NCBI GenBank assembly: GCA_964482435.1
Contig: CAYZXL010000001.1
Location: forward strand, 175,354-239,353
Direction of reading: 5' to 3'
Length of the DNA: 64,000 bases
Origin: CAYZXL01 sp964482435
Lineage (GTDB): Bacteria; Auribacterota; JABMQX01
Positions 1 to 8,258 of this stretch are shown piece after piece (within the stretch, counting starts at the first letter, position 1; each line of letters begins with the position of its first letter). Below the pieces are notes generated by a model, which saw only the letters and a list, made by a program, of their open reading frames with translations, searched no databases and was not told where the DNA came from. The position numbers were made by a program, and so were the translations under genes.

Positions 1-1335
1 GACGAAAACACCTGCGTGGGGGACGTAAACACAGTCATTGGTCAAAAGCTCCTCGATGGCCAGGCCGAAGGCGCTGCCCGGGACCTGAAAACGAAGAACA
101 GTGCGGTCCGCCTTGGAAGGTCTGGGCGTGCTGTAAAGAATTTTGAGTGAGAGCGGTTCAGACAGGTCCCACGAACACTGTCCCGCGGAACTGCTGTTGG
201 CTGGCGATAATATGCTGCCGTTGTAGATTTCGATTCGGCCTTGTTTCCCCGGTTGAGGGCGTTCACTTTCGACACGGACATCCAACGTCCTCCAGATGGA
301 ACGCGAGTACACCGAAAGGCTTCTTAAGACGACGGGTTTCGTGGAAGGAGGAAATATCCAGCGGATTTTCTCCGTGCCCCGTGGCATCTCCTGGTAGCCG
401 ACCCGCCATGTGCAGCGGTCCCCGGCCTTCTCCGGGGTGCTGCTCAAGAGGTTCCATCGCCCTTGCCAGGCGGATTCGCCGACCCAGTACTCCACGTGCG
501 TCTGGTCAACAGGCAATATGCCAGTCCCCCCGGCAAATTGCAGGGCGAGCTGTCGGGGGAACCGTTGTTCATACCACTGCAAACCGATGCAACCTACGCC
601 GTCGCCCGTAACAGGCACGGTATAGGTTCCCTCCGCCCCAGGCAGCAACTCCTTAGCCAGAGACACATCCTCGGCTGGAAACTCCTCCGTCCGTCCGGCA
701 CGGGTCCCTTCTGTGCGATTGGGATCCCAGGTGACGACGCGAGCAAAAGCGGCGATATCCACGAGTAGGTCGGGGGGCCGTTGCGTGGCGGAAGGATTCG
801 GAATCAAACGTGCATCTGCCCAGTTGGCACAATCGCAGGTGATGCTGTCGCCAGCGTCCGTGACCACCAGTCGCAGTTCGTCTGCTCCCTCCACCGAAAC
901 GCTGATTTTTCGCGGAGCGTTGGTTTCCCTGACGATACCGCTGTCAAAACGTTTCTCGTCGTCAACGAAGATTTGAAAGACGACGCTGCCGACGTTTCCT
1001 CCGCCCTGCCATTGGATGCCGATTTCAGTTTCAAAGGTCTTATACCCGCCCGACAGGTCAATCAGAATTTCGCCGTTAGCGTGGTGGCCCAGTCCGCGCT
1101 CGTAGCTTTTCTCCCCGATACGAAGTTTTTCAGCAGGGCGGCCCGGCGGCCGCACGGCGGCATTCACGCCGAGTTCACCCCATCCTTGAACTACTGAGAC
1201 GATTCGTTTGGACAGGGGCTCTGCAAGCTCCTCGCGCGTTGGCGACTCGGCGGCCCCGCTCAGCATACATTGATAGCAAAGCAGAAACGACAACGCGACT
1301 CCGGTAAATAACACACTCACCTTGCCCATATGCAT
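1..1335 (-). CDS. Secreted NPCBM-domain protein, partial (runs off the left edge)
   Basis: The reading frame is open from an ATG at 1335 (a second ATG lies 2 codons in) to the edge of the window, at least 445 residues. The N-terminus is a signal peptide whose hydrophobic core reads VALSFLLCYQCML. Residues about 45-170 match the NPCBM/NEW2 carbohydrate-binding-type module: a GLGHHANGEI segment, then ETEIGIQW, GSVVFQIFVDDEKRFDSG and ADELRLVVTDAGD. NPCBM modules occur on secreted glycosidases and sugar-binding proteins. The remainder, up to the edge, is not recognised, so the catalytic role, if any, lies outside the window. A GTGILPV-type peptide inside the protein is encoded by a degenerate copy of an extragenic palindrome. 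The start of the gene has a decayed copy about 1.5 kb away. The NPCBM call is firm; the overall function is open. Confidence 0.8.
   Translation of the reverse strand, partial: MHMGKVSVLFTGVALSFLLCYQCMLSGAAESPTREELAEPLSKRIVSVVQGWGELGVNAAVRPPGRPAEKLRIGEKSYERGLGHHANGEILIDLSGGYKTFETEIGIQWQGGGNVGSVVFQIFVDDEKRFDSGIVRETNAPRKISVSVEGADELRLVVTDAGDSITCDCANWADARLIPNPSATQRPPDLLVDIAAFARVVTWDPNRTEGTRAGRTEEFPAEDVSLAKELLPGAEGTYTVPVTGDGVGCIGLQWYEQRFPRQLALQFAGGTGILPVDQTHVEYWVGESAWQGRWNLLSSTPEKAGDRCTWRVGYQEMPRGTEKIRWIFPPSTKPVVLRSLSVYSRSIWRTLDVRVESERPQPGKQGRIEIYNGSILSPANSSSAGQCSWDLSEPLSLKILYSTPRPSKADRTVLRFQVPGSAFGLAIEELLTNDCVYVPHAGVFV
505..540. repeat. Extragenic-palindrome-type insert inside a coding region
   Basis: Read on the minus strand this stretch encodes GGTGILPVDQ within the NPCBM protein. 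Its core GGCA-ATA-TGCC resembles the stem and three-base loop of the GTGGCATGGGCA palindromes found here in spacers at 7970 and 47840. The copy is degenerate. It keeps the frame open, so it adds residues instead of breaking the gene. Assignment to the repeat family is an inference from the core and the typical GTGILPV peptide. Confidence 0.45.
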
Positions 1336-2326
1336 TTCCCACCCAAACGCGAACGCTCGCTCGGAACCGTTGACGGGACGTCGCAGTTACTCCGATACCT
1401 TGCATCCGCTCCATTTAGCCGCCACCTTTAGCAGAAAGACCAGCTTTGTCAACCAATTTCCTCCCGGAACGCGTCTATTGTGTCCGCCCAAAGGCTTCCG
1501 CCGAATCAATAAGAAAGGGGCAAATATCCATTGATCAACGTGCTTTCCACCCGTCCGAAGCACAGTGCCATTTAAGCGTCGAGCCGAAAGGGCTGAAGCG
1601 TTAAAGCTGTGCCGGAGGTCACTATGAAAAATCGCTGCCAGCCATTATTTCGACACTGTTCTCCCCCACACTCGAAAGAGCGCCCGGGCTTGTTTCCGCT
1701 GGGCATAGGGAGTCCCCGAGGAAAAGAGTTCACGATCCATTGTACGGGTAAGAAGGGAATCGCATCGCGAGGCCGTGAGCCCCAGCACCCTGACGCCGCC
1801 TGTCCCGCTGCCTGACTCGCGGGCAAGAGGCCCGATAATTCCCATCCTGAGTTCAGGCCGAGACGTTCAGCAACTCTGGGCAGGCAAACGAGCAAGGCGA
1901 TGGGGCCTTGACTTCGGACTCAGGAGGCGCGATAAGAGACTGCCAGGAGCAGGTATCTCAGAGTTACGCAGGATTCAGCTTTCCTTCCCGTGTGAGTTGC
2001 ATAAGGGTAATGCCTGCATTCGCCGTTCGGTGGTTGCCTGGACGCGAAGATGTTAAGGCTACGACGAATTATGCACATGCTTTTGACCTTGCTGGCAAAG
2101 GTGTCAAGACTCAGGCGGATTCGCCATGAACACGCGAGCCGGGATGTCGCACTGGAAACCACGCCGAACCCCTGACGAAAGGAAAAACCACACACAGCTA
2201 TCTGGGAGTGCATAGCCTCTCTGCGGATTCACAGGGGCAGCCTATGCCGAAGGCAGGGCAGACAAATGTCCCTATACGGAAACCAAATAGTCAATGGTCA
2301 GACACCGTCATCACGAGGTAACTTGC
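1336..2326. other. Gene-poor spacer
   Basis: No convincing gene is seen. A 63-codon frame starting at ATG 1624 has a GGAGG sequence upstream, but its arginine- and proline-rich product looks like noncoding GC-rich DNA. The only structured part is the upstream repeat at 1417-1478. Confidence 0.5.
1417..1478. repeat. Upstream-region repeat, copy 1 (copy 2 at 2929-2990)
   Basis: This 62-bp block upstream of the NPCBM gene matches 2929-2990 at 51 of 62 positions without gaps. Both copies contain GGAAATTGGTTGACA on the minus strand, including a perfect TTGACA hexamer (1447-1452 and 2959-2964). Both lie in front of similar signal-peptide coding sequences, so they are duplicated 5' regions. No good -10 box could be placed behind the hexamer. 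Confidence 0.75.
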
Positions 2327-2758
2327 ATGGTCAAGTGGATTCGAAGTCACAAGACAACAATCTGGTGGATGTCCGGCGCGTCAATCCTGATATTCATTGC
2401 CGCCCTGATAGTTGTTCCTTTGCTGGCAGCTCGAATCCCCTCCGACTATTTCGCCCATAGGAGGCGTCAAAGGAAACGGGCGGCCCATCAGCATCCAGTA
2501 GTGCGGGGAGGGTTGCTGATAGGAAAGAATCTGCTCGGGTACGTCTTGATTGCGGCCGGGATTATCATGCTGGCGCTTCCCGGCCCGGGAGTGCTGACAA
2601 CTCTGGTCGGAATAATGCTTTTGAACTTCCCGGGCAAGTACCGGCTTGAGCGGTGGATGGTCACGCGTCCTCCGGTGCTTCGATCCATCAACAAGCTTCG
2701 ACAGCGTGCGGGACGACCTCCACTTTTTCTTAAGGGTAACTCAGATCGGCGGAGCTGA
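2327..2758 (+). CDS. PGPGW-type small membrane protein
   Basis: A 143-residue membrane protein. One membrane segment covers residues about 12-34; a second pair covers about 66-100 and is centred on LALPGPGVLTTLVGIMLL, the hallmark of the putative transmembrane PGPGW family. Between them is a basic stretch (RRRQRKRAAH) and the C-terminus is also basic. The ATG at 2327 is chosen because GAGGT lies 7 bases upstream; a frame-compatible ATG at 2294 has no such site. The family has no established function. It stands alone, flanked by spacer on both sides. Confidence 0.8.
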   Translation: MVKWIRSHKTTIWWMSGASILIFIAALIVVPLLAARIPSDYFAHRRRQRKRAAHQHPVVRGGLLIGKNLLGYVLIAAGIIMLALPGPGVLTTLVGIMLLNFPGKYRLERWMVTRPPVLRSINKLRQRAGRPPLFLKGNSDRRS

Positions 2759-2833
2759 GTCAACCGATTCTTGTTTTGCTCGATACGCCGTCAGGGCGGG
2801 GCGCGTATTCCCTCCAGGAGGACGATTTTCTTT

Positions 2834-2917
2834 TTATCGAGCTCGGCTCATCATACACTGATGGCAAAGCAGAAACGACAGTGCCGCCCTGATCAACGAT
2901 AGACTCGCTTTGCTCAT
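2834..2917 (-). pseudogene. Decayed copy of the NPCBM gene's signal-peptide start
   Basis: This frame of 27 codons begins with ATG and ends in TAA. It encodes ALSFLLCHQCMMS, which matches ALSFLLCYQCMLS in the signal peptide of the NPCBM protein. It is preceded by the 62-bp upstream repeat at 2929-2990. Nothing of the mature protein remains. It is best read as the 5' scar of a former paralogue or of a partial duplication. Confidence 0.7.
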
Positions 2918-2928
2918 ATTGATTTCTC

Positions 2929-2990
2929 AGCCGCCACCTCTGGGAAAAAGACCAGAGTTGTCAACCAATTTCCGCCTTGAATACGTCTAT
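2929..2990. repeat. Upstream-region repeat, copy 2
   Basis: This copy matches 1417-1478 at about 82 % identity over 62 bp. It lies immediately upstream of the decayed signal-peptide remnant, in the same relative position as copy 1 before the intact gene. Confidence 0.75.
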
Positions 2991-3015
2991 AACTGCCCGT
3001 GCGCGAATTTTCAAC

Positions 3016-3044
3016 TTGACTGTTTCTGGCATCTGCGCTATTCT
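3016..3044 (+). promoter_or_regulatory. Probable sigma70-type promoter of the XRE gene
   Basis: TTGACT (3016-3021) and TATTCT (3039-3044) are 17 bases apart and lie 50 bases upstream of the XRE start. Confidence 0.5.
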
Positions 3045-3093
3045 GCAAGACAACATACACCACGCGGCTCTATTGGAAAGGAGTTGATGACAA

Positions 3094-3333
3094 ATGGAAC
3101 GCCTGGGTAAATTCATTCTCGCTGTCCTGAAGGAAAAGAAGAAGTCGTTGAGATGGCTCGGTCGGGAATCCGGCGTGAGCAACGCTTACCTCTCCCAGTT
3201 GACGAGAGGTCTGTTCAAGGCGACCCCGGAGATCCTGATCAGGCTCACCCCGGCACTCGGCGTGACTCGTGAGAAATTGTTCGCGGAAGCCGGATGGCTT
3301 GAGCCGGAGAGTGGCAAGAAGGGGAAGAAATAG
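3094..3333 (+). CDS. Small XRE-family helix-turn-helix regulator
   Basis: A 79-residue protein consisting almost entirely of one Cro/CI-type helix-turn-helix. Helix 2 and the recognition helix fall in SLRWLGRESGVSNAYLSQL (residues about 18-36), followed by the usual TPEILIRLTPALGV region. The family binds operator DNA as a dimer. There is no effector domain, so it may be a simple repressor or an antitoxin-like regulator without its partner. AAAGGAG lies 11 bases before the ATG. It is followed by a 313-base spacer, so no obvious target is co-transcribed with it. Confidence 0.85.
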   Translation: MERLGKFILAVLKEKKKSLRWLGRESGVSNAYLSQLTRGLFKATPEILIRLTPALGVTREKLFAEAGWLEPESGKKGKK

Positions 3334-3646
3334 CCGGGCCAATCTCTCCGCCTACCGAGGGGCTGGCAAGGCCGTCTTTCGGTGGGGCCAAGAAGCGGGG
3401 TTGCACCGAGCTTTGGTGAACAAGTGTGCCGCCGCTACTGTCTTTGCCTCAAAGGGAAGGCAGCGCGCGAGGTCGCACCTTCTTGCGGCTGAATCTGCCG
3501 CTCGCCGAGGCTCGTTAAGGATCGCAGTCCGCGGGGTGAGGGCCGACAACATTGTTCGCTGGCTTCCTCGTTGCCCGTGGGACGCGTTTTGTGCCATAAC
3601 GAAGCGACTAAGCCTGACCTGTGGTTTGGTCCTGGAGGATTGCGCT
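3334..3646. other. Spacer without recognised features
   Basis: The long frame running through this spacer into the next gene lacks an initiation site and has no recognisable protein content. No hairpin or repeat was noticed. Confidence 0.5.
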
Positions 3647-4927
3647 GTGAGAAGGATTGTTTTGCTGATGTGGCTCGTCGCGATTCTGGCGGCGTTTGGC
3701 GGTGGGTTTGCCGTGATTGCTGCGGGAAGCGAGCCCGGGTCTAAGCCCCAGGCCCCGGCGAAAATGGAGTTTCGCCACCACTTCATTGACACGGAGATTC
3801 CGGGCAGGTCCTGGGGACAAACCGCGCTCGCAGACGTGGACCGCGATGCCGACCTCGATTTCATCACCGGTCAGGACCGTTCGGACATCTTCTGGTACGA
3901 ATATCAAGACGCCGACCATTGGACGCGGCACCTTCTTGGCCGGGAGTCGCCCTCCGAAGTCGGAGGAGTTGCCCTCGACGTGGATGGAGATGGCTGGGTT
4001 GACTTCGTGGCGGGAGGCGCATGGTATCGCAATCCGCGCACGCCTCGCACGACAGCTTTTGAAAAGCACGTCTTCGGCGACGTTCCCCGCGTCCACGACG
4101 TCGTCGCAGCAGACGTCAATGGTGACGGCAAGCCCGAAATCATCACCATGTCAGACCAGAACAACGTGCGCTGGTACGAAATTGCGAAGGAACCAACGCA
4201 GACGTGGGAGCGCCACGACGTCGGCCCTTCAGTCCACGCGGGGCTTTCCGCGGGCGACATTGACGGCGACGGTGATGTTGATATTCTTCGCTCGAATGTC
4301 TGGTTTGAAAACGTCAGCGGAGATGGGTTGAAATGGGCTGAGCATCCCACCGCCGCCTGCGGGGGAACTTCCGGCTGGCAAGCCAGCGCGACCCGGAGCG
4401 CCGTTTGCGACATCAACCGCGACGGACGAAACGACGTTGTCCTCGCCGACGCTGAGATTGCTGGCGCAAAGATTGTCTGGTTGGAAAACCTCGACGGGCG
4501 CGGGCGGTCCTGGAAGCGGCACGAGCTTCCGCACGGGGACAGCGATGCGCGAGGAGCTTACCATTCCGTCGCTGTGCGGGACTTCGACGGGGATGGTGAC
4601 CTGGACATCTTCTCCTGCGAGATGGAAGGCGTTCCGGGCGCCCGGCAGCCGCGCTGGTTCGTCTGGGAAAACGTTGACGGGAAGCGAGCGGAGTTTCGCG
4701 AGCGGGTGATTCTCGACGCTCGCCTGGGCGGCCACGAGGCGGTTGTCGGCGACGTTGACGGGGACGGAGACCTCGACGTGTGCAGCAAGCTCTGGGCGCC
4801 TCGTCCGGACAACGCGAACCGCGGCCGCAACCACGCGGACTTCCTCGAGAATCTCTGCCTATCCCGAAAGCCGCAAGCCGGCGCACCAAAGACCGGCGCC
4901 ACTACCCCGGCGGGAGGATCGCAATAG
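3647..4927 (+). CDS. Secreted FG-GAP/VCBS repeat protein
   Basis: The GTG at 3647 is chosen because GGAGG lies 8 bases upstream and the product then begins with a clean signal peptide (RRIVLLMWLVAILAAFGGG). The mature protein of about 400 residues is a series of FG-GAP/VCBS-type blades. Seven carry Asp-rich calcium-type loops, for example DVDRDADLDF, DVDGDGWVDF, DVNGDGKPEI, DIDGDGDVDI, DINRDGRNDV, DFDGDGDLDI and DVDGDGDLDV. Such repeats fold as integrin-like beta-propellers in exported proteins of Planctomycetes and relatives. No catalytic domain is present. A role in binding surface ligands or carbohydrate is plausible but not shown by the sequence. Confidence 0.85.
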   Translation: MRRIVLLMWLVAILAAFGGGFAVIAAGSEPGSKPQAPAKMEFRHHFIDTEIPGRSWGQTALADVDRDADLDFITGQDRSDIFWYEYQDADHWTRHLLGRESPSEVGGVALDVDGDGWVDFVAGGAWYRNPRTPRTTAFEKHVFGDVPRVHDVVAADVNGDGKPEIITMSDQNNVRWYEIAKEPTQTWERHDVGPSVHAGLSAGDIDGDGDVDILRSNVWFENVSGDGLKWAEHPTAACGGTSGWQASATRSAVCDINRDGRNDVVLADAEIAGAKIVWLENLDGRGRSWKRHELPHGDSDARGAYHSVAVRDFDGDGDLDIFSCEMEGVPGARQPRWFVWENVDGKRAEFRERVILDARLGGHEAVVGDVDGDGDLDVCSKLWAPRPDNANRGRNHADFLENLCLSRKPQAGAPKTGATTPAGGSQ

Positions 4928-4953
4928 AGCGAGCGACTTCTCGCGTGCCGCGT

Positions 4954-6315
4954 TCAACAAAAGGAAGTGAGTTCCTGCGCAAAGCCCCGAACGAGCTCGC
5001 GCGCCCTTTCTGTGCAGGGGGACTCCGCGGTGAGGCGCATGGCCGGTTCCGTATTGGAAGGACGGATGTGAATCCAGCTTCCGTCGGGATAGGTGATTTT
5101 CAGCCCGTCCATCGTATCGAGTTTTCCGTCCTGGGTATGCTTTTTGCGGATGGACGTAACTACGGAGTGTGCAATTTCGGTCGAGCACTCCACGGTCTCC
5201 TTGACCATGACGAACCCCGGCAGCTCGGCGACAAGCTGTGAAACGGTTTTCCCTTTCTCGGCGAGGCTCTCAAGGATAATCCCCATTCCGACAAAGCTGT
5301 CGCGGCATGGATGAATCGCAGGAACCATGACCCCTCCGTTTCCCTCGCCCCCGATGACAGCGTGGTTGGCAATCATGGCTTCCGCGACGTTCACCTCGCC
5401 AATCCGCGTGCGAATGACGGGGCAGCCGAACTCCGACGCGATGGAGTCCACGATGGCGGTCGTCGAGAGGTTCACGACGACGGGACCGCGGTTTCGGGCA
5501 AGGACATGCTTGACGGCAAGCGCCACGCTCAGCTCTTCTCCAATTGCACGGCCCTGCTCGTCAACAATCGCCAGTCTGTCCGCGTCGGCGTCCTGGGCGA
5601 AACCTACGTCCGCGTTCTCTGCCTTGACGGCCTCGCAAAGCCGCGAGATATTCTCGGCTTTCGGCTCCGGATTACGGGGGAAAAGCCCGTCGGGAACGTT
5701 GTTGATGCCAACCACCCGGCAGCCCAGCATCTCAAGAAAGCGCGGAGTGAAGAGCGCCCCGGCGCCGTTGCAGGAATCGAAGACAGCTTTGAAGTTTCGG
5801 TTCCTGATGGATTCCACATCCAGATATTTCATCAGAGCCGCGAAATGCTCTCTCGCGGCATCATCGTCCGTGGCAACGGACTTGTATGCGTCGGTCTCGA
5901 CGAGGGCGAACTCCGACTGGTGGTAGATATCGAGGAGTTCCTGCGCCTCGTATCGGTTGAGAAACAACCCGCCTCGCCCAATGAACTTGAGGGCGTTCCA
6001 CTGCACCGGATTGTGGCTGGCGGTAATTGCGACGGCGCCGATGGCGTCGGTTCGGTTGGTCTTTATCAGGATTGAGGGCACGGGCGATATGCCAACGTCA
6101 ATCGGTCTGCACCCGACGGCGAGCAGTCCGGCAAAGACCGCGTTCTTCACCATTTCCCCGGAGACGCGGGTGTCTCGTCCGACGATGACCGGGCCGGGTC
6201 CCACGAATGTCCCGAAGGCTTCGGCAAATGTCGTTACCAACTGCGGGGTGAGCGTCTCGCCGACGATCCCTCGGACGCCAGATATTCCGACTTTCAGGGA
6301 TGAACGACGCGGCAT
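4954..6315 (-). CDS. glmM: Phosphoglucosamine mutase / phosphomannomutase-type phosphohexomutase
   Basis: A 453-residue alpha-D-phosphohexomutase, the normal family length. All four active-site loops are present: phosphoserine loop TASHNP (residues 98-103, Ser100), metal loop DADADR (242-247), sugar loop GEGNGG and phosphate loop RPSNTEP near the C-terminus. The family interconverts hexose 6- and 1-phosphates. GlmM makes glucosamine 1-phosphate for UDP-GlcNAc and hence peptidoglycan and LPS. GlmM versus phosphomanno/glucomutase cannot be decided with certainty from these loops. It lies 70 bases downstream of a same-strand, same-length paralogue with a destroyed active site, suggesting an operon and perhaps a heteromer. 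Confidence 0.8.
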   Translation of the reverse strand: MPRRSSLKVGISGVRGIVGETLTPQLVTTFAEAFGTFVGPGPVIVGRDTRVSGEMVKNAVFAGLLAVGCRPIDVGISPVPSILIKTNRTDAIGAVAITASHNPVQWNALKFIGRGGLFLNRYEAQELLDIYHQSEFALVETDAYKSVATDDDAAREHFAALMKYLDVESIRNRNFKAVFDSCNGAGALFTPRFLEMLGCRVVGINNVPDGLFPRNPEPKAENISRLCEAVKAENADVGFAQDADADRLAIVDEQGRAIGEELSVALAVKHVLARNRGPVVVNLSTTAIVDSIASEFGCPVIRTRIGEVNVAEAMIANHAVIGGEGNGGVMVPAIHPCRDSFVGMGIILESLAEKGKTVSQLVAELPGFVMVKETVECSTEIAHSVVTSIRKKHTQDGKLDTMDGLKITYPDGSWIHIRPSNTEPAMRLTAESPCTERARELVRGFAQELTSFC

Positions 6316-6385
6316 TTGCGAAATCTCTCCTGTGACGAATTCCTTCTAAGGACGCCGAACTCGCAGGACTCGGCGTGGGGTTTTC

Positions 6386-7747
6386 TCATACTACGCGCGA
6401 TACTATGCTGATGGCGCGGTCGGCCCTTTCGCGCGCCGTTCTTTTGTGATTGCTTTCGGCGATGACTCGGATCAAGGGCTCGGTAGTCGAAGCCCGGACA
6501 TGAATCCAGCCGTCCTCCCAGTTTACTCTCACTCCGTCGGTGAGGTCGGGGTGCTCCCCGCGGTAATGCTGCCTCACCTCGTCAATGACGTTATGCACCT
6601 TTTCTGGCGGGCAGTATATCTTCTCCTTGATGATGTGGTATCGGGGGAGTTTGGCGACGAGCTCGGAGATTTTCTTTCGTCGCAGCGCCATCATCTCGAG
6701 AATGAGACCCATGGAAAGAAAGCCGTCAAACGCGGGCTGAAACTCCGGCACGGCGACCGTCCCGCACCCTTCTCCAGCGATAACGGCGTCCTCCGCGAGC
6801 ATCGCGTAGAGAGTGTACGACTGGCCGACCTGACTTCGGATGAGAGGGCAATCGTGCGATCGGGCGATGTCTTCGACCATCTTCGTCGTGGAGAGGTTCG
6901 TGACGGCGGGGCCTCTCTTCCGGCTGAGAAAGTGGTCGAGAATGAGAGGAAACGTGTATTCCTCGCTCACTGTCTCGCCCACGTCTGAGACTATGGACAG
7001 GCGGGCGGCGTCGCTGCTCAGAAGAAATCCGATGTCCGCCTGGAGGGGCTTGATGATGGAAGCGATCTGGCGAGCGTTTCTCGGGCGAGGCTCGGGGTCG
7101 TGAGGGAAGATGCCAGTCGGTTCGTTGTTGATTGGAATGAATTGGCAGCCCAGACAGCCGCAGAAAGAGTCCACGATCCCCGCCGCGGCGCCGTTGCAGG
7201 GGTCAACGATGACTTTGAATCCCGCCGCACGGATAGCTGCCACGTCGAGAAAATTGCAGAGCCGGTCCAAGTAAGTCAGGAGGTAGCCTTCCTTTCGTTC
7301 GACGTTGCCGAGGGCATTCCAGGGTTTCTTCAGGAACTCTCCGGAGTGATAGATGTCAAGGACTTCCTCGCCCTGGTATGGGTCAAGGTGGGTGCCTTGC
7401 GAGTTGATGAAGCCGAGGGCATTCCAGCGAGCGTCGTTGTGCCCCGCGCTTATGACGATGCCGCCGGAAGCCGACAACTCCCGCACCATGAACTGGACTA
7501 TCGGTGTGGCGCAGACGCCCAGGTCCACGACCGTGCAGCCGGTAGAGACTAAACCGGCGAGGACCGACGATCTGACCATCTCCCCCGAAGTCCGCGTGTC
7601 GCGTCCGACGCCGACGAAGCCCGATTGAACGTACGTGCCGAAGGCACACGCAAAATCTGCGATCAACTCGGGCGTGAGGGTCTGTCCGACAATCCCTCTC
7701 ACCCCGGAAGCGCTGATTTTCAGAAGTCTAAGGTCTCCGGCATTCAT
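6386..7747 (-). CDS. Phosphohexomutase paralogue with degenerate active site
   Basis: Colinear with its neighbour over the whole length (453 residues from the ATG at 7747, which has GGGAGA 6-7 bases upstream; a TTG 7 codons earlier is weaker). The shared fold is clear (ASGVRGIVGQTL, VGRDTRTSGEMV, WNAL, DPYQGEEVLDIYH), but the chemistry is gone. The phosphoserine loop reads SAGHND with Gly102 where Ser should be. The metal loop reads SSDAAR with only one of three Asp left. The sugar loop is GEGCGT instead of GEGNGG. The phosphate loop RASTTEP is partly kept. The frame is intact and there are no internal stops, so this is not a decaying pseudogene. It is probably a pseudoenzyme with a regulatory, structural or ligand-binding role. 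Confidence 0.85.
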   Translation of the reverse strand: MNAGDLRLLKISASGVRGIVGQTLTPELIADFACAFGTYVQSGFVGVGRDTRTSGEMVRSSVLAGLVSTGCTVVDLGVCATPIVQFMVRELSASGGIVISAGHNDARWNALGFINSQGTHLDPYQGEEVLDIYHSGEFLKKPWNALGNVERKEGYLLTYLDRLCNFLDVAAIRAAGFKVIVDPCNGAAAGIVDSFCGCLGCQFIPINNEPTGIFPHDPEPRPRNARQIASIIKPLQADIGFLLSSDAARLSIVSDVGETVSEEYTFPLILDHFLSRKRGPAVTNLSTTKMVEDIARSHDCPLIRSQVGQSYTLYAMLAEDAVIAGEGCGTVAVPEFQPAFDGFLSMGLILEMMALRRKKISELVAKLPRYHIIKEKIYCPPEKVHNVIDEVRQHYRGEHPDLTDGVRVNWEDGWIHVRASTTEPLIRVIAESNHKRTARERADRAISIVSRVV

Positions 7748-8258
7748 CCGAATTCTCCCGGGCCGCAAGGACTTTTCCCTGGGCGCTCAGAACATGTGAG
7801 CGCCCGCGCACCAGGTCTGGGGCCCGCCCAGCCTTCCGGCGACAGCTCCCGCTCTGAAAAAGGCCCGCAGGGCATCTGCTCTTCCCTGGGTCTTGCTCCA
7901 GCGCCGTTCTTCCCGGCTTGAGCACAGATAGGTTACAAGGCCCGCATCGGCGTGTCAACTCGCGTCGAAGTGGCATGGGCATCTTGCCCATGAACCCGGT
8001 CACGGGTCCCCCGCGGAACGCGGGGGGATGCCACGATCACCCAGCTACACCCGTGCGGATAAAGTTCTTGACGGAAACCCATTCATTTGGCATCGTTCGC
8101 GGACACCCTTTTTGGGAATGCTGTAAGGCACTCGGCAAGAGATCGCTGGTCCTATGCCGGGTGCCAACGACCCTTGTCGGGGGAGTTTAGCAGCTCCGCC
8201 TATTTTTCATTGGCGGAAACAATCGGTCTTTTCCATCGAAAATCAAACGGAGGAAGAC
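7748..8258. other. Divergent spacer between the mutase paralogue and the aldehyde dehydrogenase
   Basis: A spacer of about 510 bases between divergently oriented genes, so both promoters must lie here, but no strong pair of hexamers could be assigned. It contains the cloverleaf palindrome at 7970-8034. Confidence 0.5.
7970..8034. repeat. GTGGCATGGGCA extragenic palindrome with cloverleaf folding potential
   Basis: The outer arms GTGGCAT and ATGCCAC enclose three successive hairpins. These are a perfect 8-bp stem with loop TCT (7974-7992), a 5-bp stem ACCCG/CGGGT (7994-8007) and a perfect 8-bp stem CCCCCGCG/CGCGGGGG with loop GAA (8008-8026). The arrangement resembles REP-type elements. A two-hairpin relative lies at 47840-47891. 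Confidence 0.7.

Noticed and set aside
3269..3646. N-terminal extension of about 126 residues in front of the FG-GAP protein
   Set aside because: The extension is basic and low in information, has no start site with ribosome-binding sequence, and would bury the clear signal peptide that begins at GTG 3647.
5311..6075. Long forward frame opposite the phosphohexomutase
   Set aside because: It is the antisense of an intact conserved enzyme. Long antisense frames are common in GC-rich genes. The same applies to the antisense frames within the GLFED cluster, pepA and the flavodiiron gene.
6352..6376. Hairpin ACGCCGA/TCGGCGT between the two mutase genes as a terminator
   Set aside because: The T-rich flank is on the strand opposite to both genes, so it would not end their transcription; its significance is unclear.
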